From assembly GCA_025330725.1 (NCBI GenBank), contig JAIWND010000071.1, positions 1 to 59,234 on the forward strand: DNA of 59,234 bases. The letters run 5' to 3'. The notes beneath the pieces are model-generated. The model did no database searches. It worked only from the letters and a program-made list of their open reading frames with translations, and had not been told where the DNA came from. Below, in pieces: positions 11,466 through 22,071 of this stretch (positions are counted from its first letter, which is position 1; every line of letters begins with the position of its first letter). The translations under genes were made by a program, and so were the position numbers. The DNA is from Chlamydoabsidia padenii. Its lineage: Eukaryota; Mucoromycota; Mucoromycetes; Mucorales; Cunninghamellaceae.

Positions 11466-11678
11466 CCATCGCGCGAATGTAGTTATATGTATATCTCGGC
11501 AGGATGTCGCGCGTGTCCTATGGTCGGTGGCAAATTAGGGAAGGGGGTATGGATGAGCCTCCGGCGAACACTCGCGCGGGAAAAGAGGGGCGGGGGGAAT
11601 AAAGACAATGCACTTATCATCTCCATGTTTTGGGTTTTCGGTACCTCACTCGCGCGATGTGTTAAAAAGACATATAAA
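11466..11678 (+). promoter_or_regulatory. CGCGCG-rich promoter with TATA box
   Basis: Four copies of TCGCGCG (near 11470, 11508, 11570 and 11650) sit in an otherwise AT-rich window, followed by ATATAAAGG at about 11671, roughly 60 nt before the ATG of the CHY/RING gene. The cluster suggests a sequence-specific activator or repressor site; the factor is not known to me. Confidence 0.45.
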
Positions 11679-11735
11679 GGACCCACCACTTTTTTTTTTT
11701 TTTTTGATCTTTTGCTTTAATTAATTAATAAACTA

Positions 11736-12950
11736 ATGTGCAATATGAATGATATGAGAAAAAAGATTATGGAAATCCATCAAAACGATACACTTTGTTC
11801 AAAAGAAAAATCAAGGCAAATTCAAGTAAGTCATCATTGTCTTTATCATACTATATAGTTTTTGATTAATTGTACTTTTTTGTAGTATCTCATGTCACAT
11901 CCAGTATCTCATCATACACATCCCACTTTACCGAAAGAATATGAGCCATCTTACCATGTATGTATGCAGACACTTTTAATACCCCTGAACTTGTCCATTG
12001 TTAATGTGTTCTCAAAAACTAGGATGAAGTAAAGAAGATATTGGGATGTAGACACTACTCTAGGAATGTCAAAATCCAAGCCCAATGTTGCCAAAAGATA
12101 TTCCCCTGCCGCCATTGTCACGATGAAGTGAGTGATCATGCATTGATCAGGTAAAAAAAAAAAATCTTCATTTTGTTCACTCCCCGATTTTTAAAATCCC
12201 GTTCTCTCCAGGGCCGAGATCAAAAACATGCTATGTATGGTTTGCATGACTCTCCAACCAGCTGATCAGATCTGTCAAACCTGCCATACATCTGCTTCAA
12301 GGTATTATTGCTCCACCTGCCATTTTTGGAACGATGCTCCTGACCAACCTACTTTTCATTGTGATGCCTGTGGTCTTTGTCGATCCGGTCAAGGATTAGG
12401 TGTGGATACGTATCATTGTCCAAAGTGTCGAGTGTGTATTCGTTTAGAGGCCAAAGACTCCCATCCATGTTTAGAACGTTCTTTGGAATCCAATTGTCCT
12501 CTTTGTGCCGAGTATATGTTTACCAGTACGACGCCTGTCATCGTCATGGTAAGCTTCTATTTTTTTTTTTTTTTTATCGATTAACTAACTCGTTTTTTAC
12601 TGGCGAATGATACGTAGAAATGTGGTCATGCCATGCACAAGTCCTGTTACCAAGCCTACCTTGGATCGTCAGCCTATCAATGTCCCATTTGTAAGAAATC
12701 AATCCGGGAGGTGACCGCTTACTTTCAAAAACTAAGACAAGACTTGATCAATCAACCCATGCCAAAAGCCTATCAACACCATCGTTCACTCGTGTTCTGT
12801 AATGATTGCGAACAAAAATCAGATACCCCTTATCACTTTCTATACCATCAATGTCAAATCTGTTCTAGTTTTAATACCACAGTGCTAAAAACCCACATTA
12901 ACCTTCCCCATCATCACAAAGATGTCCCCAATGTATCAGTCAACCAATAA
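11736..12950 (+). CDS. CHY zinc finger + RING E3 ubiquitin ligase (RCHY1/Pirh2-like)
   Basis: Likely a cytosolic/nuclear E3 ubiquitin ligase. Domain order: a non-conserved N-terminus of ~55 residues over two exons; CHY zinc finger (GCRHYSRNVKIQAQCCQKIF, PCRHCHDEVSDHALIR); CTCHY-type finger (MLCMVCMTLQPADQICQTC, YYCSTCHFWND, FHCDACGLCRSG, YHCPKCRVCI); RING-H2 (CPLCAEYMF, then KCGHAMHKSCYQAYL, then CPICKKSI); and a C-terminal zinc ribbon (VFCNDCEQ, YHQCQICSSFNT). All ligands appear present. Five exons; introns sit at about 11826-11894, 11961-12023, 12151-12210 and 12550-12617. The start was chosen at the first ATG downstream of the TATA box at ~11671. Family assignment is firm; substrate is unknown. 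Confidence 0.9.
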
Positions 12951-13040
12951 AATTACACCAATAGCATACAAACAGGTCTTTTTTTTAAAAAAATAAAATA
13001 AAATATTCAATTATCAAGCTATCTACAGTATACTACACTA

Positions 13041-15200
13041 TTACAAAAACTTCTTTTCGTTCTTTTCCACCCGTAGTTTCCAGTAGATATAAATAGCAAG
13101 ACCCACAAAGGCTTGGAGACCACAGGCATACAAGACATATTGGATCAGTGTCGACATGGTTCCTTTTGCTTCCGCAGAATCCTTGGTGATTTCACTGAGT
13201 TTACCTTGCAAGTTGGTGGTTTGTAGAGTCATTCGGTTCTATTATGCAAATTAAAAAAAGAAAGAGGTTAGAAAAGTGGTCTACCTATTTTAAACCCCGT
13301 TTTATCATCCACTTGCATCCATAGCTTGAATCAGCTTTTCCATCCTTGACATAGTATCTTGAATAGTTCGTAATTGCTGTTCATGTTGGTTTGATTGTTG
13401 TTCCAAACGTTTGATGATTGCTTGAGTTTCAGTCTTGAGATGATCCACAGATACACTGCTATTAGATGAAAGAGTGAGATGACATTCCACTTTTTTGTAT
13501 CTTATCTTTGTGATTTATCTTTACCTTGTTTGTTGTTTACTGTCCTGTTGTTGGGTCAATTGTCCTGATTTCTGTTCAAAGTTTCCACTAAGGACTTGTT
13601 CAGGCGTAGGGGCACCCAGAGCTTCCAATTGTAGTTGACTGATTTGTAACGTTTCCAGAATACGTCGTTCAGTATCAAAGAGGACACCCTATTATCACAT
13701 CAAATAATTAAATCATCATCACTTCTTTTTCATTTTCATTTTTATGTTTTACCATAGTAGCGACTGTTTCTTCTTGAATTTTAGCTTCGCCAGCTTGTTC
13801 TCTTAGACGTCTGACTTCGAATTCAGTTTCTTCGATTTTCTAAAATTGTCCATATCAAAGAGGTGTTGGTATATGATCGATTTTACTATATATATATTAA
13901 TTGTGGGAGGGAAAGGTTTACCTTTAGTTGTTCTTTAGACAATTCCGTGAATCCTTCGCCTTGTCGGGTTTTTTCATCTTCCAAGGGCCGCTTTTGTTCC
14001 TACAGAGATGATTACAGTAATGAGGTTAGTTTTCATAGCACCCAATTGAAAGTTGTCTTACCACTATTTTTTGAGGAGGGTTCACTTGATAAGTTTCAAA
14101 TGAGAGCACATCGTGATCATCTACAATATAAAAACCCCCCAAATCACATCAGTCACCAATTTGATCGTTCATGGAAGTATATTACCAGCAGGATTGTGAG
14201 AGGCAGCCTAATAAGAGAAAAAGTCAAATCACTAACTATATTAATGTGCATCATCATCACTTACTGTTACGCCAAAGTGATATCCAGCGGGAAGAGTAAT
14301 GCCAGTGTAATGGAAACAAGGTCTAAAGTTCATGCCATGAGAAGAGGGATCCAACATCAACTATAGAAAAGAAAGAGATTAGTCAGTGAGTATTGTGTAT
14401 TGTGTATGATGTTACCGTCAAAGTATTAGCCTTGTAAGTCAAACGCATCTTGACGTAATCATTGGGATTGCGGTAGTCTATCGAGCAAGTGGCCAGAGCA
14501 CGAGTAGTAGGATCAACACCAGCAGAAGCAAATGCGAATTTTCCATCGTTCAAAAAGGCCATTACAGTAGGTGCATGTGTCTTGACACAGATTCATCATC
14601 AATAATCCATTGTATTTCATTTTTTTTTTTTTTCAAGTTTTTATTATTCCCTTCCTTACCTTTGGATTTGCCGAATCAAACCAAATACTTAGGCCATCCC
14701 ATTGATCTTGTGCACCAAAAATAGGTCCTTCTGGTAATTTGTCTTTTGTATACCAAAACGCCATCCCACGACCACCATGGAGTTGGTTTCCAGTGACCCG
14801 AAAGTTCATATCCACCATCCATTCTGGATAATAATTGCCGAATTCACTCCAAATCGAACCTTTGGTACCTGGGACTGAAGGTGACAATCGTATTCTATCC
14901 GCCGCCGTGATTAAATCTATAAAGAGAAAGAGAGAGTTGAAGAATGAAACAGTAGTATATTTTAATTGACAAAGTTGTCTTACCACCACTAGTAGACCAG
15001 AAAGGAATACTTCCATTGTAAAGATAAGGGACTTTGAAGGTCAGTTTGTAGTCCAACCTCTTGTCCACCGGCCCCTTTGTCTGTCCATTGCTGTCTTGAC
15101 TAGTAGGGCTGGAATCCGCCGCACGATGACTAAAGATACCAGCTTGAGCCGTGTTAAAGGTAAATAGACAAGAGATAAAGAATAAGCTGGTAAGCTTCAT
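13041..15200 (-). CDS. L-type lectin cargo receptor (ERGIC-53 / EMP47 type)
   Basis: This is a type I membrane lectin that cycles between ER and Golgi and exports glycoproteins in COPII vesicles. From ATG 15200 there is a signal peptide (MKLTSLFFISCLFTFNTAQA). The leguminous-lectin domain includes YKLTFKVPYLYNGSIPFW, WSEFGNYYPEWMVDMNFRV, GGRGMAFWYTKDKLP, FGAQDQWDGLSIWFDS and MAFLNDGKFAF. A long coiled coil follows (KIEETEFEVRRLREQAGEAK, ETQAIIKRLEQQSNQHEQQ), then one membrane span (ALQAFVGLAIYIYW) and a short cytosolic tail ending NEKKFL. KKxx at -4/-3 is a COPI retrieval signal, and KKFL is close to the KKFF tail of ERGIC-53. At least eight exons. The family is clear; EMP46/47 versus LMAN1 naming is arbitrary. 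Confidence 0.92.
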
Positions 15201-15344
15201 CTTGTAGAAGTGATTGTGTATAAAAGTTAAAAAAAGAGAGAAAGAGTGGATGAGAGAATGAAGAGGGGAGTTTTTTTTTTTTTTAAAAATAAAATAAAAA
15301 GAGCGCCCTTCCCGACGTGCAAAGTTCCCACTGGAGGAAAACTT

Positions 15345-15380
15345 TTAGGGCATCCTTGCATTTCCCGTTGGACTTGATTA
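15345..15380. mobile_element. Outer transposon end (TIR fragment)
   Basis: TTAGGGCATCC at 15345-15355 repeats the first 11 nt of the inner element's terminus (TTA plus GGGCATCC at 15378). This suggests that the inner element inserted next to or into the terminus of a related older copy. Confidence 0.4.
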
Positions 15381-15993
15381 GGGCATCCACAGTGGTCCAC
15401 TTGATTTTCCCACTTAATTTGGTGGGATTTGACACATCGGCGCTTAAATTTTAAGTAAGACACAATGGTTCACTTCAAATTCCCCACCTCTCTTCTCTCT
15501 TACTTTATTTTTCGAAATACAACAATACAAACTCTTTCTATCCGATGACGATGTCTTTTATGACATCAACTTTGTACGCCTGTCTGATGACGACGAATTC
15601 TTCGACGACGATTTGGACCAACAAGTAACAGCTCTTACGGTGGGAATCTCAAGATAACGGCGAGCGGAAACTCCTGTCAAGCAAAACCGTAAAGTGGTAG
15701 TAGTAGTGGTAGTAGTAGAATAGCCAAGCATTATAGGCATGATTTAATGCATATTTATTGATAATGATAATAAAAAAACAATAACGATACTATTTTATAC
15801 TATTCTATTCTATTCAATATAGGTGTTGTTGTTGTTGTTGTCACTGGTGGTGGTGATGGTGGTGTCGGTATTGATGATGTTGTTGATGGTGTTGTCAAGT
15901 GGAAAAGTTAGTGGATCACTGTGGCATGACTTTTTTCAAATCCCACTAAATTAAGTGGAGTGGGGAAAATCAAGTGGACCACTGTGGATGCCC
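15381..15993. mobile_element. 613-bp DNA transposon / MITE with ~55-bp TIRs
   Basis: The left end GGGCATCCACAGTGGTCCAC and the right end (reverse complement) match perfectly for 31 nt. After a 6-nt gap they match again through ACTTAATTTrGTGGGATTTG. TA flanks both ends (TTA before, TAA after). The GGG...CCC termini and TA-rich target fit PIF/Harbinger-like or related elements. Inside, 15538-15657 encodes a decayed acidic stretch (LSDDDEFFDDDLDQQ) ending in stops. It is followed by trinucleotide runs (GTA, TTG, GGT) and AT-rich filler. No transposase remains, so it can move only in trans, if at all. Confidence 0.7.
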
Positions 15994-16088
15994 TAAGGCG
16001 GGTTATCGGCGCTTCAATTTTAAAAAAAAAAAATCCACTACATAGTCGTTCCCCTCTCTCCCCTTTTACATCTTTTTATTATTTCAAA

Positions 16089-16370
16089 ATGCAACTACTC
16101 GATCTTTTGTCTGATGATGATGATCTTTACGACAATAATTTCACAAGTCTGTCCGATTAGAATGACTTTTTCGACGACGACGATTTGGACTTGCAAATAA
16201 TGGCTGTGGCTCTGGCAATATCAAGAAAACGGCGAAGGGAAACTCGTGCCTTGGAAGAAATACAGCAACAGGAGGCAACAGAAGTAGATGAAACACCATC
16301 GCATAAAAAACAAAGGACAACATCAGAAGAGACAAAAACTAGTAGAATAGACAACACCAATAAACAATAA
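16089..16370 (+). pseudogene. Broken acidic N-terminal fragment of transposon gene
   Basis: ATG 16089 opens an acidic leader (LLSDDDDLYDNN) with TAG at 16158-16160. It then continues in frame (NDFFDDDDLDLQIMAVALAI, SRKRRRE) to a stop at 16370. The same acidic segment occurs at 15538-15657 inside the inner transposon, so both derive from one gene, and the shared upstream 'tcggcgctt.aatttt' extends the match. An acidic leader followed by a basic patch is common before the catalytic domain of Harbinger-type transposases; no catalytic domain is present. Confidence 0.5.
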
Positions 16371-17431
16371 GAGTATTATTCTATCCAATATTGTAGTTGT
16401 AGTTGCTTTTCTTAATAAAAACACAGTTATCACTTTACACAACTGGATACATTTTTATTTTTGACTCGCTCTTTACTGTTAACATGATGTATATCCTTAC
16501 AATGCATAGTCCAATATTTACTCACAATGTATCACAAACCCCTTCTTGAATAATCACTCTCTCGATCAATGTTACATAAGGCCTGTGCACCACATCTTGA
16601 TTCAAACTTTCAAGTACGTCTCTTCCACAACACATTCGCAATCATGAGCCTGTGTCAACTAAACTATACAATCTTGTCATTGGATTTACAATACCAACTG
16701 TTTATTCTACATATAACTAGTATTTACATAATACCCGTACACTTGTCTCAAGACATATCTCATTATCATCATCATTGCATAACTGAATAATCCAACACAT
16801 CATTATATAATCAGTAATCTCTGATAATGCCATTAGTACAATATCAATCAGCCAATCCAACATTCATGTATTGGACTTCGACATTGAACCCTCGTCATTA
16901 GACAGATCTATCGGGTGTAACTTTTCAATTAAGGACTTGGGTCAAGGGGAATTGTAAACCCCAATGTAAAATGATGATGGTCAATCAGAAACATCAACCG
17001 GAAGCACCGAATATGGGAATAACTGCATTTTTTAATGATATATCAGGGGCTTAGATGAGGCTATAGGAGGATATACTCAACCGTAAAGGATAAACAATCG
17101 GATCAGTAAAGTGATCAGTGAATGAAAATTTGAATTCACACACTTGTCGGCATTGAACTCAACTCCTTAAATTTCCACATTATGATTGTTGTTATTCCTC
17201 TATATCTTTGTATTATACTACAGTGGGAACAAAGTGAACTCGAAGCCGTGACTAGAGAAGTTCACTTAAGCAACAGAATGCCATTTGAACAAGCTTCTCA
17301 CACAGCAGTAAAAGCCGGGATTTGGAATTTCGTTTTTGCATAAAATTCATTTTTTTTTGGCATGATAATTAGCATTTATTATTGATCCTAATTAACAAAA
17401 AACGATATTCTAAACTAAAAACTTACATTTC
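16371..17431. other. Intergenic, no gene recognised
   Basis: AT-rich, many stops in all frames. Contains only a lone 'agccgggatttggaatt' near 17317 resembling the shared promoter motif, with no gene beside it. Confidence 0.5.
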
Positions 17432-18958
17432 TTAATTCAAATGATGTCGACGACCACGCACACCTAATAATGCTTTGAAAACAGCCCCCCACGCCTCCCT
17501 CACCACCTTGATGGCCCCCGGATCCAAATAAGCGTTACTCGTAGACCGAGCAGAACACGTCGACGGCACGGGTGCTCCCGAAAATCGTTTCTCCATAAAC
17601 AGAATTGCATCAGGCACAGCGGCAAATAACAACTGAGAATGATCCTCACTTGTTTCGGTCAATAAATCCACATACGCTCCTCCCTGACACCATCCATCAA
17701 AGATTGTTTTCGCCGCCTGATAAGGTGATACATGGTCGTGCTCGGCATGATAAGCAAAGATGGGAATGGTGGGCACTATACCATCACGACCCATCTGGTT
17801 GGCTTCAACAGCCGGCACCAATGAAGGGTGGTTAGCGTAATCAGGAATGATAAAGTACGTTTTCAAATCTTGGAAGCCATAATCTTGAAGAATCGTACCG
17901 TAACATAATTTGCTGACGTTGTAAAAGGCTTGGCGCATGTCAGGTTTAAGATTCTCGTCCATATGGTCTCGGAAGGCTTTGTATTGTTTGGCTACGCCAA
18001 GAATACCAGAGATGGCGACGCCACTATACCTAGTGCCATCGACGATGGCGACCGTGGCATTGATGTCAACAGGTGTACCTCCTATTTTTCAAATCAAAAA
18101 AGTTTTTTTTTAAAAAAATGATAAAGTTCGACTGGCTCGTGTTACCTAAAATAGCACCAACAATGTCGATCTCGGGAGCATAGGCTTGATGCAACTGTGC
18201 CGCCCAGCCGGACGCCAATGCGCCACCAGAATAACCCCATAACTGAGTTTGAGCTTTAGGATCAACACCAGTGAATTCCCCACTAGCCAGAACAGCTCGC
18301 AAACCTGATCCCCCCCCCCAAAAAAAAATCGGTCAGTCAAGCGATTGACGTTTGAAAAACATCAAGTTTACCGTCAAGCACGGCATGACCTGCCATACGG
18401 CCAACACCAAACATCGAATCAAGACCTTCATAGTCCGGAGCAGCAACATACCATCCACGTTGTAATAAAACATCCATAAAGAAAGTTTCCACCTGTGGTA
18501 CGATATCGGCTTTTGTTATAGGATTCTGGATCTTGTAAGAGAAACCACAGTCTATTCCTGTGGAATCCTGGATGACTTGATAAGACACGAGTTTCTTAGG
18601 ATCAGCATTGTGAGGAACGAGAATGGTGGTAACAGCCGCTGTGGCATTGCCTAGAGCATCAGTGGTGCGATAAAGTATCTGATAGGCTCCTTTGATGTTG
18701 CGAGGATAGGTAGGAAAAAGGGTGAAAGAGGTCGAAAGAGGGAGAGGTCGGGATCTTAAAATGGTTCCAGGGGTAGTTTTTTCAAATTCCGGTGTCACGG
18801 TGTAGAATGGATCCTATTTCAAACAAGATCAACACTTGGAGGGCATTCGTGCGGGGGGTTTTACTTACTTCGGAGGGTTTGATTTGCGCACAGCTGACGA
18901 GAGTGGCCCAGATCAGAAGGAAAAGGCTCAAGGTCATTGGACCTTGCAAGTGTCTCAT
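17432..18958 (-). CDS. Secretory lipase (LIP family)
   Basis: This is an extracellular triacylglycerol lipase/acylhydrolase of the fungal secretory-lipase family. It has a signal peptide MTLSLFLLIWATLVSCA near the start and an alpha/beta-hydrolase core (LVSYQVIQDSTGIDCG, GWYVAAPDYEGLDSMFGVGR). The nucleophile elbow is GYSGGA (Ser of G-x-S-x-G). A predicted acid residue lies in YHAEHDHVSPYQAAK and the catalytic His in SEDHSQLL. Four main exons, about 430 residues, typical for the family. The first exon can start at 18958 (MRHLQGP). Alternatively ATG 19025 followed at once by a 63-nt intron (GTAACA...TATAG) would add one Met. TATATAAAG lies near 19100. The Cys pair flanking the C-terminal segment fits a secreted enzyme. 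Confidence 0.9.
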
Positions 18959-19025
18959 CTATACGAGAAAAGAATGCATGAATGAAAAAAAAAAAGTTGT
19001 GTAAGCATATTCATTTTGTTACCAT

Positions 19026-19816
19026 AGTTTTACTAGGAACAGTCTTTTTAATGGGAAAAAGGCGAGAGAAGTTTCGTGCAAAGAGATAGATAGGGTCTTT
19101 ATATAACCGAGTACTGCCTCAGCTGAGAAGGGAATGTATATCTACATTTCCTTGGATTTGAGAATCATTTATTATTAAGTATGTATTTTATATGTGATAT
19201 GTATTCGGCTATGATTTGAACTAGAGTCATCCATAATCTAAGTCGGTATCTGAATATTTACTACCCCTTTTTTTTGCATGATGGAACTTTTTTCACAAAT
19301 GACACAAAGATAATGTCTCTGGAAAGTGTGTTTATCATCAAGGTATGTGAAAAAGAATAAGTATCCATCTGGTAAAATTACAAATAAATAGACTTTATGT
19401 TAGTAAATACAAAACATGCCGATCATTCAAAGACTGGTATAGTAAGAATGATTAATCTTTATTAAGTAGTATTATGCAATAGATAGGAATGGATATAAAC
19501 TACAAAAACACAAAAAAGTATAGATAGTATGAGAATATATATATAATAAAGGGTAACACTAGGTAAGTAGGTAAATGTATAATACATGAATATAACTAGC
19601 CAAGGTGTGTGTGTGTGGGGGGGGGTTTAATTATGTATTGATCACATTTCATTATATAATAAGAACGCAAAGGTGTAGTGGCTGAGCTATCAGGCTGTCT
19701 TTAAATCGGAATGCATGGATGGATGAATCTTTTTTTTTTTTTTTTTTCTTTTCTATGATAGAGTGAGTGCCCCCGCAAAAAGGAAGGCACGAGGAGAAGC
19801 TGGGTAGAGAGGATAG
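19026..19816. other. Lipase promoter and intergenic DNA
   Basis: Contains the lipase TATA box near 19100, a GT/G run at about 19608-19625 and a T17-19 tract near 19732. No gene seen. Confidence 0.5.
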
Positions 19817-20425
19817 GTAAAACTCATTGTAAGCTTGGAATGACTGACACAAAGGTCTTACTTCTTGACTTTGCGGTAAAGTATGTTTGAAATTGGCTCA
19901 TAGTGCTCACATGATCGCTTTAATCATTTAGCATTCGTTGACAATTGAGCGAGTAGAGCTTCTTCCAACTCTGATCAAGGGCTGGCGGGATTTGTAAATC
20001 ATTTTTGCTTCTGACTGTAAAAAAAAAGTTTTCGTTCTGTTTTTTATTTTAGCAAATGACAAGTAAAGCTCATTGCAAGCTTGGACTGACTGACAGAAGG
20101 GTCTTGCTGCTTGACTTTTGCGGTAAAGTGTGTTGGAAATGGGCCAAAGTGTTCACATGGCCACTTTAATCATTAGCATCGGGTGGCAATTGAGCGAGTA
20201 GGGCTCCTTCCAACTCTAGGCGGGATTTGAAAACGAAGTGTGGTTCCCTTTTCGCACCTTTTCTACAAAAGACAGCTCAGTGCAACCTTGGACTAACTGT
20301 CACGAGGACCTTGGTATTTTGCTCTTGCGGTAAAGTATGTTGGAAATATGCCATAGTATACACATTGCCACTTTGATATTTAGCATTTGTTAGCAATCGA
20401 GCGAGTAGTGCTCTAGCATTTCTTT
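19817..20425. repeat. Three imperfect tandem repeats, ~160-180 bp conserved core
   Basis: Copies start at about 19817, 20063 and 20272 (spacing 246 and 209 bp). Each contains in order: GCAAGCTTGGACTGACTG-like, CTTGCGGTAAAGTATGTTGGAAAT-like, CACATGGCCACTTTAATC-like and ATTGAGCGAGTAGnGCTC. The first two also share TTCCAACTC and GGCGGGATTTG. No open frame runs through the unit. Conservation of separated blocks with variable linkers could reflect a regulatory array, a structured RNA or simple decay of an expanded repeat. Confidence 0.7.
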
Positions 20426-20489
20426 TTCTGCACACTTTAGAATTTTAATTCCACTATTCATGCCAAAATCAATGCCTACACTATAACAC

Positions 20490-20600
20490 CACCCATCATA
20501 GGCCAATCATTAAAAGGCGCCTGTCATATCCCAGTCAGTTGAAAACACTAGATAGAGCCTAAATGGACGCCAGTCGGCGACCTCTGATCGTTTATTGAGT
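20490..20600. repeat. Degenerate copy of the formin 3' end
   Basis: Matches 22020-22105, the last codons and 3' flank of the formin gene (shared: CCAATCATTAAAAG-CGCC, GGACGC-AGTCGGCGACCTC-GGTCGTTTATT). The two copies bracket the transposase relic. Confidence 0.6.
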
Positions 20601-20717
20601 ATAAAAATATCACATCATATAATATCATGTAATCTAAACTAAAGGTAAGTAAAATTATACTGTATAGGGTTTCCAATAAGACAATCATCAAAGTGGGAGA
20701 TGGAATGGCGAATATAT

Positions 20718-20879
20718 TTATGAAGGTCCTTGTGAGTCACCATATTGCAAGCTTGAAGATAGCGTGTCAGAGTCCAATAGTGCTTCTCTCTTGATCCAGT
20801 ATTTCATCTTGGACCAAGATTGCTGAACAGGATTCAGTTCCAAGAAATATGGAAGGAGATAAATGCGTTGTTCATAACT
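20718..20879 (-). pseudogene. Tc1/mariner-like (DDE) transposase C-terminal fragment
   Basis: Minus-strand reading gives YLLPYFLELNPVQQSWSKMK then YWIKRE, the hallmark C-terminal block of Tc1/mariner/IS630-type transposases (usually L-P-x-x-S-P-x-L-N-P-I-E-x-x-W-S). The catalytic Glu position reads Gln, and the upstream catalytic Asp regions are not readable, so it is dead. Confidence 0.6.
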
Positions 20880-22019
20880 AAATACCAGTTACTTGAATTG
20901 AGAGCTACCTATCCGTGATGTTCATCATGTCTACTACGAAAAAAAAAAGTCAAGTCACCGTTAATACCTACATAATTATGTTACAATAGATCAATATAAT
21001 TTACCTTTAAGTATCACAGCCAAGTGACCATGATCCAGTCATTCCATTGATTGATTTGATCTATTTCAGTAAACCATATTTTGTTGTGGCTGATTAAGAT
21101 GTCTTGACTACGTTGTGTGTTGTATGCTTGATATCACATCCAATTTCCATAAATGCGTTTGTGGACTATTGCGAAGTGTGCGCTTGTTGAGGATCCCATA
21201 TCAACCGTACCAGTTTCTACAAGTTCAATCTTGTCCCTCGGGTACAAAAAGTACGAATAACAAAAGAATGTTAGTAATTTTATACAATCCACTTTTTTTT
21301 TTTCAACACGTTACCTGAAGGCCAAAGACTTGACATACACAATTGGAAGTAGCCTATTTCTTTCGCACCCACAAGGCAACAGCATCAGGAAGTTTGTGCA
21401 TCACCACAACGCCAATCTACTATATACGGGAGCAGATGTTTCATAGCCAAGAAAAGCTACTTAGCGATAAAAAATAAGCTGAGGACAGCCAGAAAAAGGT
21501 AATGCCTTGTATCAGTATCTTGTACCAATATCCTTCGACACACGACTGACTGTAATTCCCCTTCTTTGTCGGTACAGTCCCCACACATAATGTGCGCCAA
21601 CATTGTTTGCAATCAAGATGGATTATATAATTGTTCAAGATGTATACGTGTATTTAAGAAATAAAAATAAAAAAAATCTGCAGTAATTAATTGAAACTCC
21701 AGTCTCCTACAAGATTGTTATAATTTGACAATGCATGGGTTTTGATTTTGATCATCTGATTTTTTTCATATAAAAGAGCTTTGTCAACTTTCCTTGGGGA
21801 TGTTCACCCTCTTAATAAACAACAACAACATATCGGTCAATTCTTGGAATGAGAATATGGCTGGCAACCCTCCTTTGAGAGGGAAAGGTACGGGGCTTCG
21901 GCCAACGGTAAGTGAAAAAGAAAAGGAAACCACATACAGCCCACATAATACTAACTGATATTTCATTCGCCGCTTATTCGACGAAAAATTCAAGTTACCA
22001 GCCCAATCACATACAAACG
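20880..22019. other. Decayed transposon body, no intact gene
   Basis: Presumed remainder of the dead Tc1/mariner-like element. Frames are broken every 20-50 codons and I cannot align any part with confidence. Confidence 0.4.
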
Positions 22020-22071
22020 CCCATTATTGCCCAATCATTAAAAGACGCCAGTTAGAGCCCAACAAAGGACG

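Noticed and set aside
15700..15900. Repetitive GTA/TTG/GGT tracts as a CRISPR-like or satellite array
   Set aside because: Simple trinucleotide runs inside a transposon with no spacer-repeat periodicity; eukaryotic context.
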